A stretch of DNA of 64,000 nt from Dysidea avara (GCF_963678975.1 NC_089285.1:3384531-3448530); one strand, 5' to 3'. Shown: positions 35,201 through 52,044, numbered from the stretch's first letter. Notes: generated by a model from the letters alone, not told the origin. Numbers and translations are program-made.

Positions 35201-38200
35201 TCTTAACAATCTATCTGTTTACTTAACAGTAAACAAGATGATTTCACCACTCATTGGTCTAACTAGCTGCACACCTCTTGGCTGACTTGAGATATACTCT
35301 AATACAACAGTCATGTATGATATTCTAATAGAACAGTCACAAGTTACATTGCAGCTAGCTGTGCTACAGCAAAAACTAAGCAAACTAGTATTTTAAATAA
35401 TAGTTAGATATCAAAACACAGGGTTCTACGGAATTTAGAAACCCAAAAGGCCCAGTGTTGTGGCGCACAAGTAAAGCGAGGGCACTACTACAGGGCCTGA
35501 GGGTTTCTAAATTCCATAAAACCCTGTATTTCGGTGTCTAACTAATTTAGATCACAGCTCGTTCATGTACCTTCACTGTTGCTTGTTGTACCTTCCCAGC
35601 TGCTTGTAACAAAAGAAATGTAGTGTTCGTGAGTAGAACAAGCCCCCCTGTAACTTGTAACGGCACTAACTATCCAGTTTAATGCCCATGCATTGCCAAT
35701 ATTACAGACACATAATTGCCGTGTTTTGCATTGCCCCAGAGACAGGGACCTATTGAGACATGAACAAGGGATCTACAGGATCTGTAAGTAACCAATGAAA
35801 TTCAAGGATTTTACCTTGATGTGGTCTCAAAAATTGTAAATTTAAAAATGAAGTAGGGATCTATGTGTAGTGAAGCAAGAGGTGTATGATGGTGTTACAG
35901 CATAGCTCAGTGGGAAAATCCCTACTTTGGCACATTAGCTATAACCTCAATGCCAAAGTAGGGACATTCCCACTGAGCTATGCTGTAACACCATCATTCA
36001 TCTCTTGTTTCAGTACTTTTTGTTACATAGATCCCTACTTCATTTTCAAATTTACAATTTTAAAAAATACTAGTACTATATACTCACCTGTGGTTTAAGG
36101 TCAAGATGCACTAATGTGTCATGACTATTTGCAAGCTAATAGTCTGCACAGGCAAACAATCACCCATGGCAGTACAACCTATCACCAAAGCCAGTGCAGG
36201 CTAATTACCTGCACTGCACTGGGTGACCAATCGCCCCTCACTGATTCATTTATAGACATACCTGAAGACTTTATTTGATGATGGTTGCTTGTGGTAAGCA
36301 GTAGATAATGTTTTACTATGTTTGTTGATATAAACAGGCAAGCTCCAGGGATATCATGGAAATATGTGTGCATGCCACAATCGATTGTAGAATGTGGGTA
36401 AACACTAGGCTTGCACCAATTATGCCGGCATAATTTTAAGCATAATAGGCTAGCAAAAGCATCAAGCATTATGCCAGCATAATAGGACGATTTTCAAGAA
36501 TTTTAATTAAATCACGCAATGTGCGTGCCAAAAATACTGCACAACATGAACACACTGCACATTATTACTGCATTTCATATCAAAAAAAATTGCAGTGTTA
36601 TTATTTTTACTATTTCTTGACTGATTATTCACACTTTATGGAAATAAGATTGAGATACTCTAATAGAACAGTCACTTACTCTAATACAGCAGTCAGGAAA
36701 TGCAGATATACTCTAATAAAACAGTCAGCTCTCGAGAATAATCTTGATTTTGAGAGCCTAATTTTTGAGCATAATAGGCTGGATTTTTGAGCACTGCTCA
36801 AAAGCATAATAGGCAATTTTCAAAGCATAATTGGCTCAAGCCTAATTGATTGTGGGTTGCCCATAATATTACATTTGATGCTAGAGTACTATAGCTGCCA
36901 AACTACACTGAATCACACGTAAGTTACTTTGTTACATTATTTTGTGCATGTATAGTGTGTTAGTACTTTGTGTATCTCGTGTTAATTGTGTGCCCGTGGA
37001 CTACACTCATATACATCCCTCATCTTCAGGTAACTGAGGTTTTGGGCTTCAAAAGTAAACTTCTTGACTTTAGATTTGGGGTGTATATAGGACCATATAG
37101 CCATGTTACACAAGTACAAGGCAAAATTGGGAATGTTAGGGATCACAGAAATAAAAAGCGGTGAAGCAAGGGAAGTTGCCTACACCTAAAGATATGCTAG
37201 TGGAGATTTAATCCCTATTACTGTGATCCCTAATTGGACAAATTCCTAATATTTCCTCATTTGTTTGTATACTTTTGTAACATTGTTATGACTGGTGAAC
37301 CTGTGAATATCACATTAGACAACATGGCACCAGGCTTATTGCTTCTGTCTGAACACATACCTCAACTATCAATTATTGAAAGTCATTTTCAGCTATTTTC
37401 AGTCCATTACATAACATTACAAATGAAGAACACTACGAGAAGCCTTTGTAATCAACTTGGACAAGTCCCATTACAAATGTAGGGAAGCCATTACACAGCA
37501 CTACTGCAAATTAATACCATGCACACAAAGGAGAACACAGGTAAGTACATAAAGCATACATCGTATATACTGTGGTATGTCAAAAGGTACCTTTCAGGCT
37601 GAATTTAGTACAAAAATATCACACCTGTAGCCTTAGCCATTATCGAGTTAGGTTTGTCTAATGGCATCAGTCAGTCAGTCAGTCAGTTAGGCAGGAAGTC
37701 AGTCAATAGAAAATTCCACTGATTAAGTAAAGAAAAAACTGTAGCAGCCTATTGGAAGTGTTTCAGGCTGGCAATTGTGGGGCTTGGTTATACTAACCAA
37801 TACTACCAATGCACCATGATGGTATTGTGAAGCTTCTTTATGGTAAATATTTTTTTGTGATGAAGTGCAAACCTCCACATTCCCTAATATACCGTAGCAC
37901 CATACTGTATGCTATACTAAACATGACATTACCTGTATTTTTTGTTCCTGGTTTAGATGTTGGTGGCACAACAGTTGCTGTAGTACCTATGATTAAAAAA
38001 CAAAGTAACCAGCTAAGCTACATCAAGTACACATTGATATAATCAATGAGCCACAAAAAGGTGTAATTATCAAGCACTATCTAGGAACAATGTAAATATA
38101 AATATCTGCCTTTGCCACAGCAGCAATCGAAGGGGCCCAATGACACCACCAAGACTTGGCTTATGCATGCCACCACTGTTAGGTCCAAACCCAAATGAAG

Positions 38201-41200
38201 TGTGAGTCTGTGGGTTCTTGCAATCCAGCATGGACAGTAACACTTTAGTCAGTTGTAGAAGATTTTGGAAGTTGTAAAACCCAAAATATACCAAGGACTT
38301 TGCAAGGTTTACCACCTCTTTGGTCAAGGTGTTCTGCTCTTAACTGGAGAAGTTCCACACTTGTGGTACATTGAGGTATCTCTCTACAAATACAATTGTC
38401 TCCTTCCAACATTTCTTCTCCTCTTCTAGCTGCTGTTTGTGCTTCTCGTGCATGTTCATTAGTGTACTGGTACTGCCAGACCTCTGGTCCAGAGAGAAGT
38501 CAGACAGACTGGATCTCCTTGATAACGTCTCCTCCTGCACCGTCAAGGTTGCAACTGACACATTAGACATCTTGCGTTCAGATGAATCTGCTGTTTCCTT
38601 ATCTAAAGAACAGCATTTCGATTGTGTGAGTTTTTCTGGTATCTCATTCCACAGACGAGCAAACTCTACTGGTGTGATCAGCTCATTGGGGTAAAGTTGT
38701 GTCCTTCATGCAGCGCAGCACTAATGTTATTGGTAGCTGCTCTTTGATTGGTGGAATGGCCAAATACTGACGTCCGTAACACATACATGAAAACAGATCA
38801 AGTTGACACCGGAAGTATTCCAGGTTTAGCTTGAATACCAGGTGCACTTTTTAATAAATTTGCTAACTAATTACTGTATTCAATAATAACACATTTGATA
38901 ACATTAAAGCTTGGCTGTATATCCATCTGTACCTAAAGGCTGGCATTGCTTAGAGCAAAACAATGTCTATTTCCACTGGATACTGGTAGCACTAAGAAGC
39001 CATCGAACAACTACTAGCACCAGACAAAAAAAGTAGTTATACTGCACTGGTGAGCACCAATGAAAAACTCAGCTGAATAATCAAAGCTGAAATTGACCCT
39101 AGTACTAACTGAGGTTTCCCTGTTAAGTAAAATAATGTCATTCACAGTCTGTATGAAGGTAAGATTTTGGTGAGTTTGAGGTTGGAGTTTGTGCAGCACC
39201 CATCAGATCAATACTGATTGCCGGTTGATCCACTGATCAGATGGGACCTGAAACAAAGGCTTGCATCAAGGCTAGATATTTTAAGAACTCCACAAGTCTC
39301 AAGCTCTACTAGTTAGCCCACACTTATATGTAAACTTTATGTGACATTCTTTAAGTTGGCATCAAAGAAAAGAATCACTATTAACAATTGATAAGTGGGT
39401 GTGGCTCCACATAAGTCAACAGGCAGCTACAGCAACACAATATTCCCATAAGTGGGTTCGCTTGACACAAGACTAGTTACCTACAAGCAGCAACGCAGAC
39501 ACTCGAGATAAGTGGGCATATGGACAAAAAAGTACATTCCAAATGGTGGGTGTGGCTCCACATAAGGAGTATGTTCAACTACATTTCCATCTATATTGTT
39601 ATTTTATGATCACAAGTGATCTCATCTGAGTCAGACACCAGATAGTCAATAATACAGATAATGACCCAGAAAAGTGACCCAAATGACCCAGATAAGATAG
39701 CTTTAGTAGATTAGAGCATGTACAATTTGACGGTAAGGATTTTATCTATTTTATACATACTCTGTGCTCATTAATATCAGCACTCATGTTTATCCCAGGG
39801 AACATGCCTGGTCTAGTGAAATTGGTTTGAGAAAGCAAAGTATACATGTCTGTCCATATTATTTTACCCACGTGAGCAAACATTTCAAGCCTCAAAGGAG
39901 ACAAATGAAAGCTAAGGACTGTACTAAACGCCAGTGAGAGTTAGCCCCATTTTCATCATGGCCTGTGTCTCTGAACATGTTAACATGAAAACATGATACC
40001 AACGTGTTCACTATATTGACAGCTATTGCAAACAGATTATAAGTGTACAGTTGTGCATTTACAAAACATTCTCACTGTGTTGTGCAGTAATTGAAATCAT
40101 TACTCCAAAGGATGTTGTAGCATCTAAATGAACAACAGCCATACATTGATGTACAGTATTAAGAAATTAAACAGTATGTGCATGGTCATCAGTGAATACT
40201 ATACAGTAAAGATACTACAAGTAATAGTTGTAACACGAGCATGAGGGCTTTGCCTGATATGTATGTCCGACTGCCCAAAGGCCGCAGGCCCGGGTATACA
40301 TATCAGGCAAAGCCCGAATGTCCCGTGTTACAGCTAATATGTAACACCTATCAGGCTGATAGTCTGTACAGGCAATCAATCACCCAAGCCAATATGAGTA
40401 CAGCCACTGGATGTATTATATATGCATACATAAAATTTTTGATTATAGGTCAGCAGCTAGTACGTCCTGGTTACGTTCAGTTATGATGAATGGACATATC
40501 CTGGAGATATCATGGAGAATTTCAGTTATGCAAGTTTAATGTTTTAATCAGTGCTATTGAATCATTTCTGGAAAAAGAACAGAGTTTACTATAGGCCTAG
40601 ATAGGTAAGTTTGCTTGTACAGAGGTTACTCCATGCAGAGTGGTAGCTTCGTGATGGAGGCGTGTCCATATTTGAAAACATAGAAAAACGATCAGTGAAT
40701 AAGCTATAACACTAGTTAGCCCAATGTTTGTCAACTTGTAGGATGGCAAGGATAACAAAGCGCTCTCCGTCTGAGTAGTTTTCATGGTGAAATCCAAGTC
40801 ATGCATCCTAATCATGTGAGTATTAATCAATCCCCAAAATTGGTTTCAGCCTCAACATCTATATAATCACTGCCCAGTTGTAGCCTGGCTACGTTTCATA
40901 TGTAGCCCGGTTAGCTGGGTTACATATGAAATGTAGCTCGGTTGACTCCTTTGATCTGAGGTGTGAAAGTGTTACATTATTCTGTAAACACCACAATAAA
41001 CTATACCTTTTATTTCAGATGCTGGTGATACAAAAAGTTCACTTGATGGTGGGACTACAGTAGTTGGAGCAACACTTGTGCCTAGAATAGAACATATATG
41101 AAAATCCATTTAATATCTGCACTGCCCAAGCACAACGTCATTTCTCATGAGTGTGCATGAATAAAAAATGCACTAAGGGCGTTGCAGTCATTTTGCTAGC

Positions 41201-44200
41201 AAGTCACTAAAGGCATAACAGCCATTTTGCTAATATGACTCACTACCTGCCATGCCTTCTAATTAGTACATTTTTGATCACATGCACACACAAGAAACGA
41301 CATTGCACTTTGTACTGCATTCATTTCAGCTTTCCAGCATGTGGTTTGAACTTTCAGTGGATTCTGATTCGAAAGCACAGGCAAAGGATACATAGAGACA
41401 GCTATAACAGCTACTTGCCTACTAAAAATGTAAAAGGTTCCAACATTAGACAACTTCCAACTGTGTAGCTTACCTATACTGGTTTAAGTATTACAGCGTA
41501 GTGGTGTGCGATATCAGGATTTTTATTTCGATATTATATCGATACGATATTGGGGTAAATATCGAAATTTCGATACGATTTTCAATAATTTTTAATTGTG
41601 TGGGTGGTGTAATTGCGTGGGCGGCCGATATTTATAAATATGCTTGAAATACAATTTGCACACAAATTATTGCATAAAACTAATAATAAGCCTAGAAAAC
41701 TGGCAGACAAGTTTTTAAAGTGGCTAGATAGTACAAAACCAACCTTCATTTCTAGCGTGATTGCACAATCACACACTAAATGCTGTAGATTTATTGAAAC
41801 ATTCTTCGATATTTCGATAATTATCGCAAAATATCACCTTTTCGATAAATATCGAAATCTGCTAAAGCAGTATCAAAAATCAATACGATAACGATATCGA
41901 CAAAATTATCGCGAAATCGATATTTTTTCGATATATCGCACATCACTATTACAGCCTTTTGTTTACGACTAAGACACATCAAACATATCGGTTTTACCAC
42001 TGCAGCTACCAGTGGTACAAAAAAGATTAAAATCAATTTCACTCAGTGAAAATATATATTACTCTTCACAAGACCAGGAAATTTGTGTACAAAAATCTAT
42101 TAAATTACAGTAGTAAAACAAGATAATGAATGGTATGGTATTACAGCATAGCTATGTCATTTGGAAATCCCTACATTGGCATATTAACACAATTTGTTCA
42201 ATACAAAAGTAAAGATTTTCCACATAACTATCTATCGTTCACATATCATTGCTTCACTACTAATCATTTTAAATCATACTACATTTATAAATTAATAAGT
42301 TTTATAATACACTATTAATCTTGACTAAGTCTTCGGTAGAGGTATCCTATGTGAACTTTAGAAATGCAAAATATTTTATAATTTGCAGTTTCCTATCCAA
42401 CTATCATGTTAGTGTCCAAAGAAACTATTTCATGAAGAACAAAATCAGTCACAGCAATCACTTACACACACAAAATGCTTTACTTACTCAAACATGATGT
42501 CGTTGGCATGGAACCAGCTCGCTGCTTGGTTGATGTAATTATAATTTTTGTTGAATTCAGTTCACATTCTGTCCAGACATGATCATCAAGAGTGAAGCCA
42601 GGGTTTTCACAATCCATAATCCCAATGTTGTCACATATTGTACGTCCATTTTTGACCAACTTACATTTACTTAAGTTGAATATTCCAGGCTGCACAAATG
42701 TTTCTAGCCGTACAAAGACACCTTCCACACCCTGACAAAGTGTCGGCTTCATGCAATAGCCACATTCAGATTGCTGACCTACAGAAGAAAATGATACCAA
42801 TATCACGCACTGTAAATGCTACACACTTAATTACCAAAAGATTAATTTAAATAAGATACACCACAGTAACATTCTTCAGAATGTTTGATTTGCAATATCT
42901 CTAATAGCTAGTGTAAAGTTTGCCTTCCACAAAATGTTGATCAATACATACACATGTCACATCTAGCTATGTGTGTGAACCATACATGTGAAAGTTTTAT
43001 TGTTTGATCAGAAGAAATAACTTTTAAAAGGTTGACTACAGTTGACTGATCAAGATTGAGACATTTACAACATGAAACCACTAACATCTAGTTATCCTTA
43101 GGAGACATGGGTTTGCAAGAATGGCTAGCATGGATTTTCCCAAACAACAATAGCTGGTTGGGGTGAAATTGGTTCATTTTGGTGGATGGTAATACAGATC
43201 AGACCTGGATTAATGAAGGCATGCACCAAGACCTACATTTTGGGCACTCCACTTAAGTAAAATAAATGCTTTAGTAAACAGTGATAGGAAGACTGCCTTT
43301 TCATGGAGAGTAAAATATCTCTCTGTACCACAAAGCAAATGTGAGTTATGTAGCGTAAGCAACCATTTGTCGGAAGGGCTCATTTACTGGAAACACATGC
43401 TTCAATTATTAAACGGGTGTTATACTAATAAAAACAGTGGAATTCCATGGTACAAGGAAGTGGCATGGTTGACAAAGAGTGTGTTATGTTTATTAAAGGT
43501 TGTAATTCTACCGATAAAGGAATGGACAAAGGTTAAAAGTTCATATAACTTCCGTACTGTAGATTTGGAGCTGTTTTCAGAAGCGAGCTCAGCCTGATTT
43601 CTGCTTCAATGTTAGTTACCAAACAATAAAGGAAACAAGCCAAGCCATGATCAAGACCAGCAGCCACTGAAACTTTCACAGAAAAACATGGTAAGGCTAG
43701 TGTCAAACTTGCCAGTTGAACTGGCGTAACCTAGGATGACATGGTGGCTGTAATGAAGGCAAAGTTTGGTGAGAATGTAGTCCAAAATAGTGTACTACCA
43801 TCTAGCCAACTGTTGAGAAACGTAGGAAACCTAATTAATATTCATCTCCATGACCGGAGTTCAAGTATGCCACCATGCTTTCCCTACAAAGCATCTAGAA
43901 ACCACCAAGAGATCAAGAACAGAACCAAGAGAACAATTTATAATTGGTTGGGAGCTGGTTGTTCCACCATTAAATACTGTAGAGGCCTTGAATGATCATT
44001 GTGTATTTAATTATCAAGCAATTTGTATGCAATTTTACAAAAAAAACATAGCTCATACGTTACGTGATCTGATGTGCTGAAATTTTGCATGGATGTCAGA
44101 TAGACCTTCATAAATAAGCAGGTTTTTTCAAATTTTGGTGAGGTCCAGCACAAGGCCATGACCAGTCATTGGACTATTGTCCGGTAATTGAAACATGCAA

Positions 44201-45251
44201 GCCTATGGAGTTCTGGTAATTGAGCCATGGTTTCGATAAACAATTACTTCAACTTTTTACCTTTTCAGCTGTTACTGGTCAGGGGAAGCACCTTTTGACA
44301 CCAAACTTGGTACACAGGAAGATGAAGTCAAGTGGAATACCTCTGCCAAAAATCGTGCTCCAGGAATGTTCTGACAAGAAGAGATGTGCGGCAGAAATAA
44401 ACGTTCCGTTAATTGGTTGCTTACGTTATGTTTGTTTACAAGTAACAAAATCATATTGTCACCGTTTCTAAGCTTGAAAGTCTTCTTGTTTACAAGCACG
44501 GGTGGATATAATATAGGGCAAAAACTATACAATGCCCTGGTTCATGGTGAATACAATGACACAAGTCCCAACTTTGTAGCTGTGACTTATGACCGATTAA
44601 ATAATTTATTTTCCATCAGTATTGGCACTGTAGCTTCAATGCACAAAGCTTCATTAGTGGATATGGCAACTTCAGCTAACATATATTCCTTAGTCTGTAT
44701 AATTTACAAGTGGTACCTGCCGATAAATGGCGACTCCTAAATGCTATATATTATAATCCAATTAATGCACACAGTGCATGTGGGAGGTTTGAGAAGCCAC
44801 ATAATTACTTCAATATTACTATTCGTTTTTTGACCACATTATAGTATGATGATTTATAATAAGTAGACAGGAGCGTATATCTACAATGGTACAACATGTG
44901 CACAAGTAGCTAGCTAGCTATTACTATAGCTAGCTAGCTAGTAGGACTCTGAGACTTACCACGATGAACAAACACCAGTTTATCAGTATTTTCAGATTGT
45001 TGGTCCCAGCAGAAATATTCCCCGATGTCGCTATCATTATCTAGTGTTAAATCTGATCCGGCCACGCTTGTAAGTAATCGGCTATTATCCTCGAGTGGAC
45101 AACGATAATACCAAAAACATTCATGATGATCACTACTTATGTCAAGCTGCGCATCTTCTATCAAACTACGAAAGACGATGTCAGTAACACAAATGGCCTT
45201 TTTTACTAAAGACCATAATATGATCGTAACAAGTAACTTATAATTGACCAT
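29227..45251 (-). CDS. Gene C: Ig-like plus Cys-rich single-pass membrane protein with Ser/Thr mini-exons (3' end not found)
   Basis: Exons in transcription order: 45251-44960, 42778-42488, 41081-41007, 37986-37933, 31818-31738, 30912-30880, 30827-30801, 30664-30605, 29277-29227. Every one is GT-AG and phase 1 to phase 1, so all join in frame (about 321 codons). Exon 1: signal peptide and a short Ig-like domain (C-F-W-Y ... I-G-E-Y-F-C-W). Exon 2: 97 residues with eight cysteines, unrecognised. Exons 3-4: Thr/Pro/Val-rich stalk (VAPTTVVPP and ATVVPPTS are clearly related). Exon 5: transmembrane helix ([20 protein letters not shown]). Later exons: basic juxtamembrane RLHSRRIKC, a Cys cluster, then acidic and Ser/Thr-rich tail. 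No stop codon exon was identified; the tail continues below 29227. It is head-to-head with gene B. The mini-exons are the least certain parts. Confidence 0.6.
29851..30455. mobile_element. MITE in gene C intron (TGTGACYGGATCTGCAAAAA family)
   Basis: Left end TGTGACCAGATCTGCAAAAA, right end the complement of TGTGACTGGATCTGCAAAAA, each followed by GCATAAT-type sequence. Related to 13496-14077. Non-coding. Confidence 0.5.
31819..32980. other. Gene C intron; short tandem repeats
   Basis: There is a diverged tandem of GTAGCTGCACTCTCTACTG near 31960-32060, a 12-bp tandem TAGAGCCAGTTG with four head-to-tail units near 32630-32685, and one copy of the dispersed CTCTAATAG motif near 32070. No exon seen. 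Confidence 0.5.
33192..33278. repeat. Large near-perfect hairpin
   Basis: Arms 33192-33232 and 33238-33278 (41 bp each) are reverse complements with one mismatch around a 5-base loop. The arms consist of two CAAAGAGTGCTTTATTG units separated by CACCG. Confidence 0.85.
33711..33998. mobile_element. MITE of the CCTATCAATG family with an empty-site control
   Basis: The ends share TATCAATGTTTTGCCCCACT followed by ACTATGAACACGGGCAGA and GGGGG-rich sequence, over about 55 bp in inverted orientation with few mismatches. The duplicated locus at 34627-34640 reads TGTTAATTACGAG without the insert, against TGTTAATTA...TTACGAG around the element, so the target duplication is TA or TTA. Confidence 0.75.
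34072..34130. repeat. Hairpin with ATATGAAATAAAGTAC arms
   Basis: GTGCTATATGAAAAATAAAGTAC (23 bp) and GTACTTTATTTCATATAGCAC are inverted around a 15-base GC-rich loop. A diverged copy lies at about 34710-34795. Confidence 0.6.
35401..35544. mobile_element. Short MITE with 44-bp inverted repeats
   Basis: Left arm 35401-35444 and right arm 35501-35544 share TAGTTAGA and CAGGGTT...GAATTTAGAAACCC. The central 56 bp contain GTTGTGGCGCAC. The older repeat around 26455-27530 has related ends. Confidence 0.6.
35829..36065. mobile_element. Foldback element with about 100-bp arms
   Basis: Left arm 35829-35932 and right arm 35951-36065 are inverted copies (GAAGTAGGGATCTATG, GGTGTTACAGCATAGCTCAG, CCCTACTTTGGCA) around an 18-base spacer, with a few small indels. 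A one-arm relative is seen near 42131-42185. Confidence 0.75.
36105..37370. other. Gene C intron: diverged repeat unit and dispersed motifs
   Basis: 36105-36400 is a diverged copy of the 33-34 kb unit (GGAGATATCATGGAAATATG). 36649-36735 has three copies of the dispersed CTCTAATAGAACAGTC motif. 36410-36860 repeats GCATAATAGGC words. 37140-37230 has an inverted GGGATCACAG / CTGTGATCCC pair. No exon seen. Confidence 0.5.
38070..38817 (-). pseudogene. IP3 receptor (inositol 1,4,5-trisphosphate receptor) fragment
   Basis: Read on the minus strand, three blocks are colinear with the RIH-domain region of animal IP3 receptors: 38817-38690 (motif [10 protein letters not shown]), 38687-38343 ([13 protein letters not shown] ... 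FVERYL) and 38327-38190 ([16 protein letters not shown] followed by [10 protein letters not shown]). The first two blocks are in different frames and the roughly 25 residues expected between them are missing; an in-frame TAA stands at 38342-38340. About 750 bp run without introns, where receptor genes normally have several, so a partial retrocopy is likely. It lies in an intron of gene C on the same strand. No IP3-binding core, channel or rest of the receptor is present. Clear family match, clearly non-functional. Confidence 0.85.
38830..40225. other. Gene C intron, no exon recognised
   Basis: Contains two copies of GTGGGTGTGGCTCCACATAA (near 39396 and 39546), which itself holds a TGTGGCTCCACA inverted repeat. 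Otherwise AT-rich with no supported coding sequence. Confidence 0.4.
40230..40331. mobile_element. 102-bp palindromic MITE
   Basis: Arms GTAACACGAGCATGAGGGCT... and the complement of GTAACACGGGACATTCGGGC... share GGGCTTTGCCTGATATGTAT. The middle is GC-rich (GGCCGCAGGCCCGGG). Confidence 0.65.
40882..40935. repeat. Short foldback
   Basis: AGCCTGGCTACGTTTCATAT and the complementary ATATGAAATGTAGCTCGGTT are inverted around AGCCCGGTTAGCTGGGTTAC. Confidence 0.5.
41491..41956. mobile_element. hAT-like element, 450 bp, rich in CGATAT palindromes
   Basis: Ends TAGTGGTGTGCGATA (41499) and the complement of TAGTGATGTGCGATA (ending 41948), flanked by TTACAGCG and TTACAGCC (7 of 8 identical). Inside, long stretches of CGATA/TATCG words form many overlapping inverted repeats. 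An internal 92-codon open frame has no recognised similarity. Confidence 0.7.
41957..42487. other. Gene C intron, no exon
   Basis: AT-rich intronic sequence between the hAT-like element and the Cys-rich exon, with a fragment similar to one arm of the foldback at 35829 (ATTACAGCATAGCT). Confidence 0.4.
42779..44950. other. Large intron 1 of gene C; unclassified repeats
   Basis: No exon with proper splice sites was found. The region 43090-44740 has a more even composition and several medium open frames in different phases (for example 44384-44740, 43741-43995 on +) without recognised motifs, which could be a decayed transposable element. Confidence 0.35.
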
Positions 45252-45470
45252 GTTTTATAAACAGCTGACACTGCATCTCACGTGACACTAGCAGTTCGGA
45301 CACGTGAGCTGCACAATCAGTATAAAATCGACGTACCAACAAGTGGAGTTTCTCAAGTATTGCAACTGATTTAGGATAATGTAGCCTATCCACTTTTCAT
45401 GCATCTTATACCAGTTACGGCGTTTTTATATCGCTGAGCTAGTCTGATAGCTACCCGAGTCATCTTCATC
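45252..45470. promoter_or_regulatory. Bidirectional promoter between genes C and B
   Basis: The start codons of C (45251, minus) and B (45471, plus) are 219 bp apart. The interval holds two CACGTG E-boxes (45279-45284 in TCACGTGAC, and 45301-45306), CAGCTG at 45262, and TATAAAA at 45321 in the gene B direction. CACGTG sites bind bHLH-zip factors (USF/MITF/TFEB type). Confidence 0.6.
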
Positions 45471-50567
<5,097 letters not shown>

Positions 50568-52044
50568 CATGACATTTGTTTGGCATAGATACATAAATGT
50601 TTTATAATATTAATTTTGTCATTTGATTAAATTACATGTATGCATGTCGGTCATACAGATTGTAATATAGACAGTTGATGACACTGTAATGTCACTGTGT
50701 GTAGTGTGCTTTAATGAACAATGTAAATGAATCGAATGTGTACATGTAGCTAAATGCTATAGACACACCAAGACGTGATGATATCATGGTAATACTTCTC
50801 AGACAACATATGAATGCACTTACATGCTGGCATTATCATTGCGCATTGCATGTACTTTTATAGGTTATGTTTGATGGACGTGTTACAGATCTACCAGCAG
50901 CATTACAGTATGGCTCATCATTATTAATTTTATTCATTTATTTATTAAGGCTTTACAGCACAAGTGCTGAAGGTCTGTAGGACACCTGGTCCTACAGCCT
51001 GTTTAAAGTTGTTACTGAAAGTGTGTTTGAAAAGGTGGAGAAAGGAGAAAAATCCATGACTGGACCTAGGCAGCCTCGAACCTGCAGCCATCCAATTAAC
51101 GCTCGAACACTTACAGGAGTCTGCCAGGCAGTCAGGATGTTTTCTCCTTGTCAATTTCATGTATATGTATCCAAGGAACTCTAGAGAGTGACTTATTATC
51201 TCAAAGTACCCCATGTGGAACCAAATGGATATTGGAGAAACAATCCATGACTTATGTACCAAATTTATACTACTGGACAACCTTGCATGCTGTGGAGAGC
51301 ATACATTACATTGTAATGTTCAACAACATATGCATAGAAATCCTGTGAGAGCAAAATATTAAACAGTTTACTCAAATACTTGGTGATCTTTCTGCTCACT
51401 GGGGAACTTACACAACTGGCTTGACTGTACCTCCACTGATGCCTCAAGTATCAAGTTAACAACTTTAATGGTGTATGAATAGTCTGCCGGGCAGGCTGGA
51501 TGTGGGGAGGTCCAGTATACTAATGAGCCATAACAATATTTTTCCCATATCTTGAAGTCACATTAAATATTTGTTTTGCATTACAAGTATTAAAGGGGAA
51601 TCATTGGCTTGATTAATGGTGTGATCAATGGATTGAAAATTTACTAAACTAATACACACCATGGCAGAGAGTATGTAAAGCAGGGCAATTTATTTTATAT
51701 ATTGTTTGATAACTGTTCTATTAGAGTATATAACTATACCTTCAGCTTGTATTTTGGCTATGTGTCCCTGTTCACTGGTTGATAGTTGTTAAAACTAATT
51801 ATTGTAAATGAGACAGTGAAGAGGTTGCATTAGTTTTGCTCCCTGTGCACCTCTTGGATTCTTCTCTGATCATTGATCTTTACTCCACCATTCTGAATTC
51901 AGTAGCCATGGTGCAGATAACATAGCACACTGTAGTAGCAATCTCTCTATATATGTATGTATGTACCAGCTTGTACATATACCTACATAATTGTTTGTAA
52001 ATACTTGTTATCACATTTCATACCTTTGCATGTGTGTAGCCAAT

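Noticed and set aside
44384-44740. 118-codon plus-strand open frame
   Set aside because: Opposite to gene C in its first intron, no motif, no splice context and irregular composition; probably chance or old transposon.
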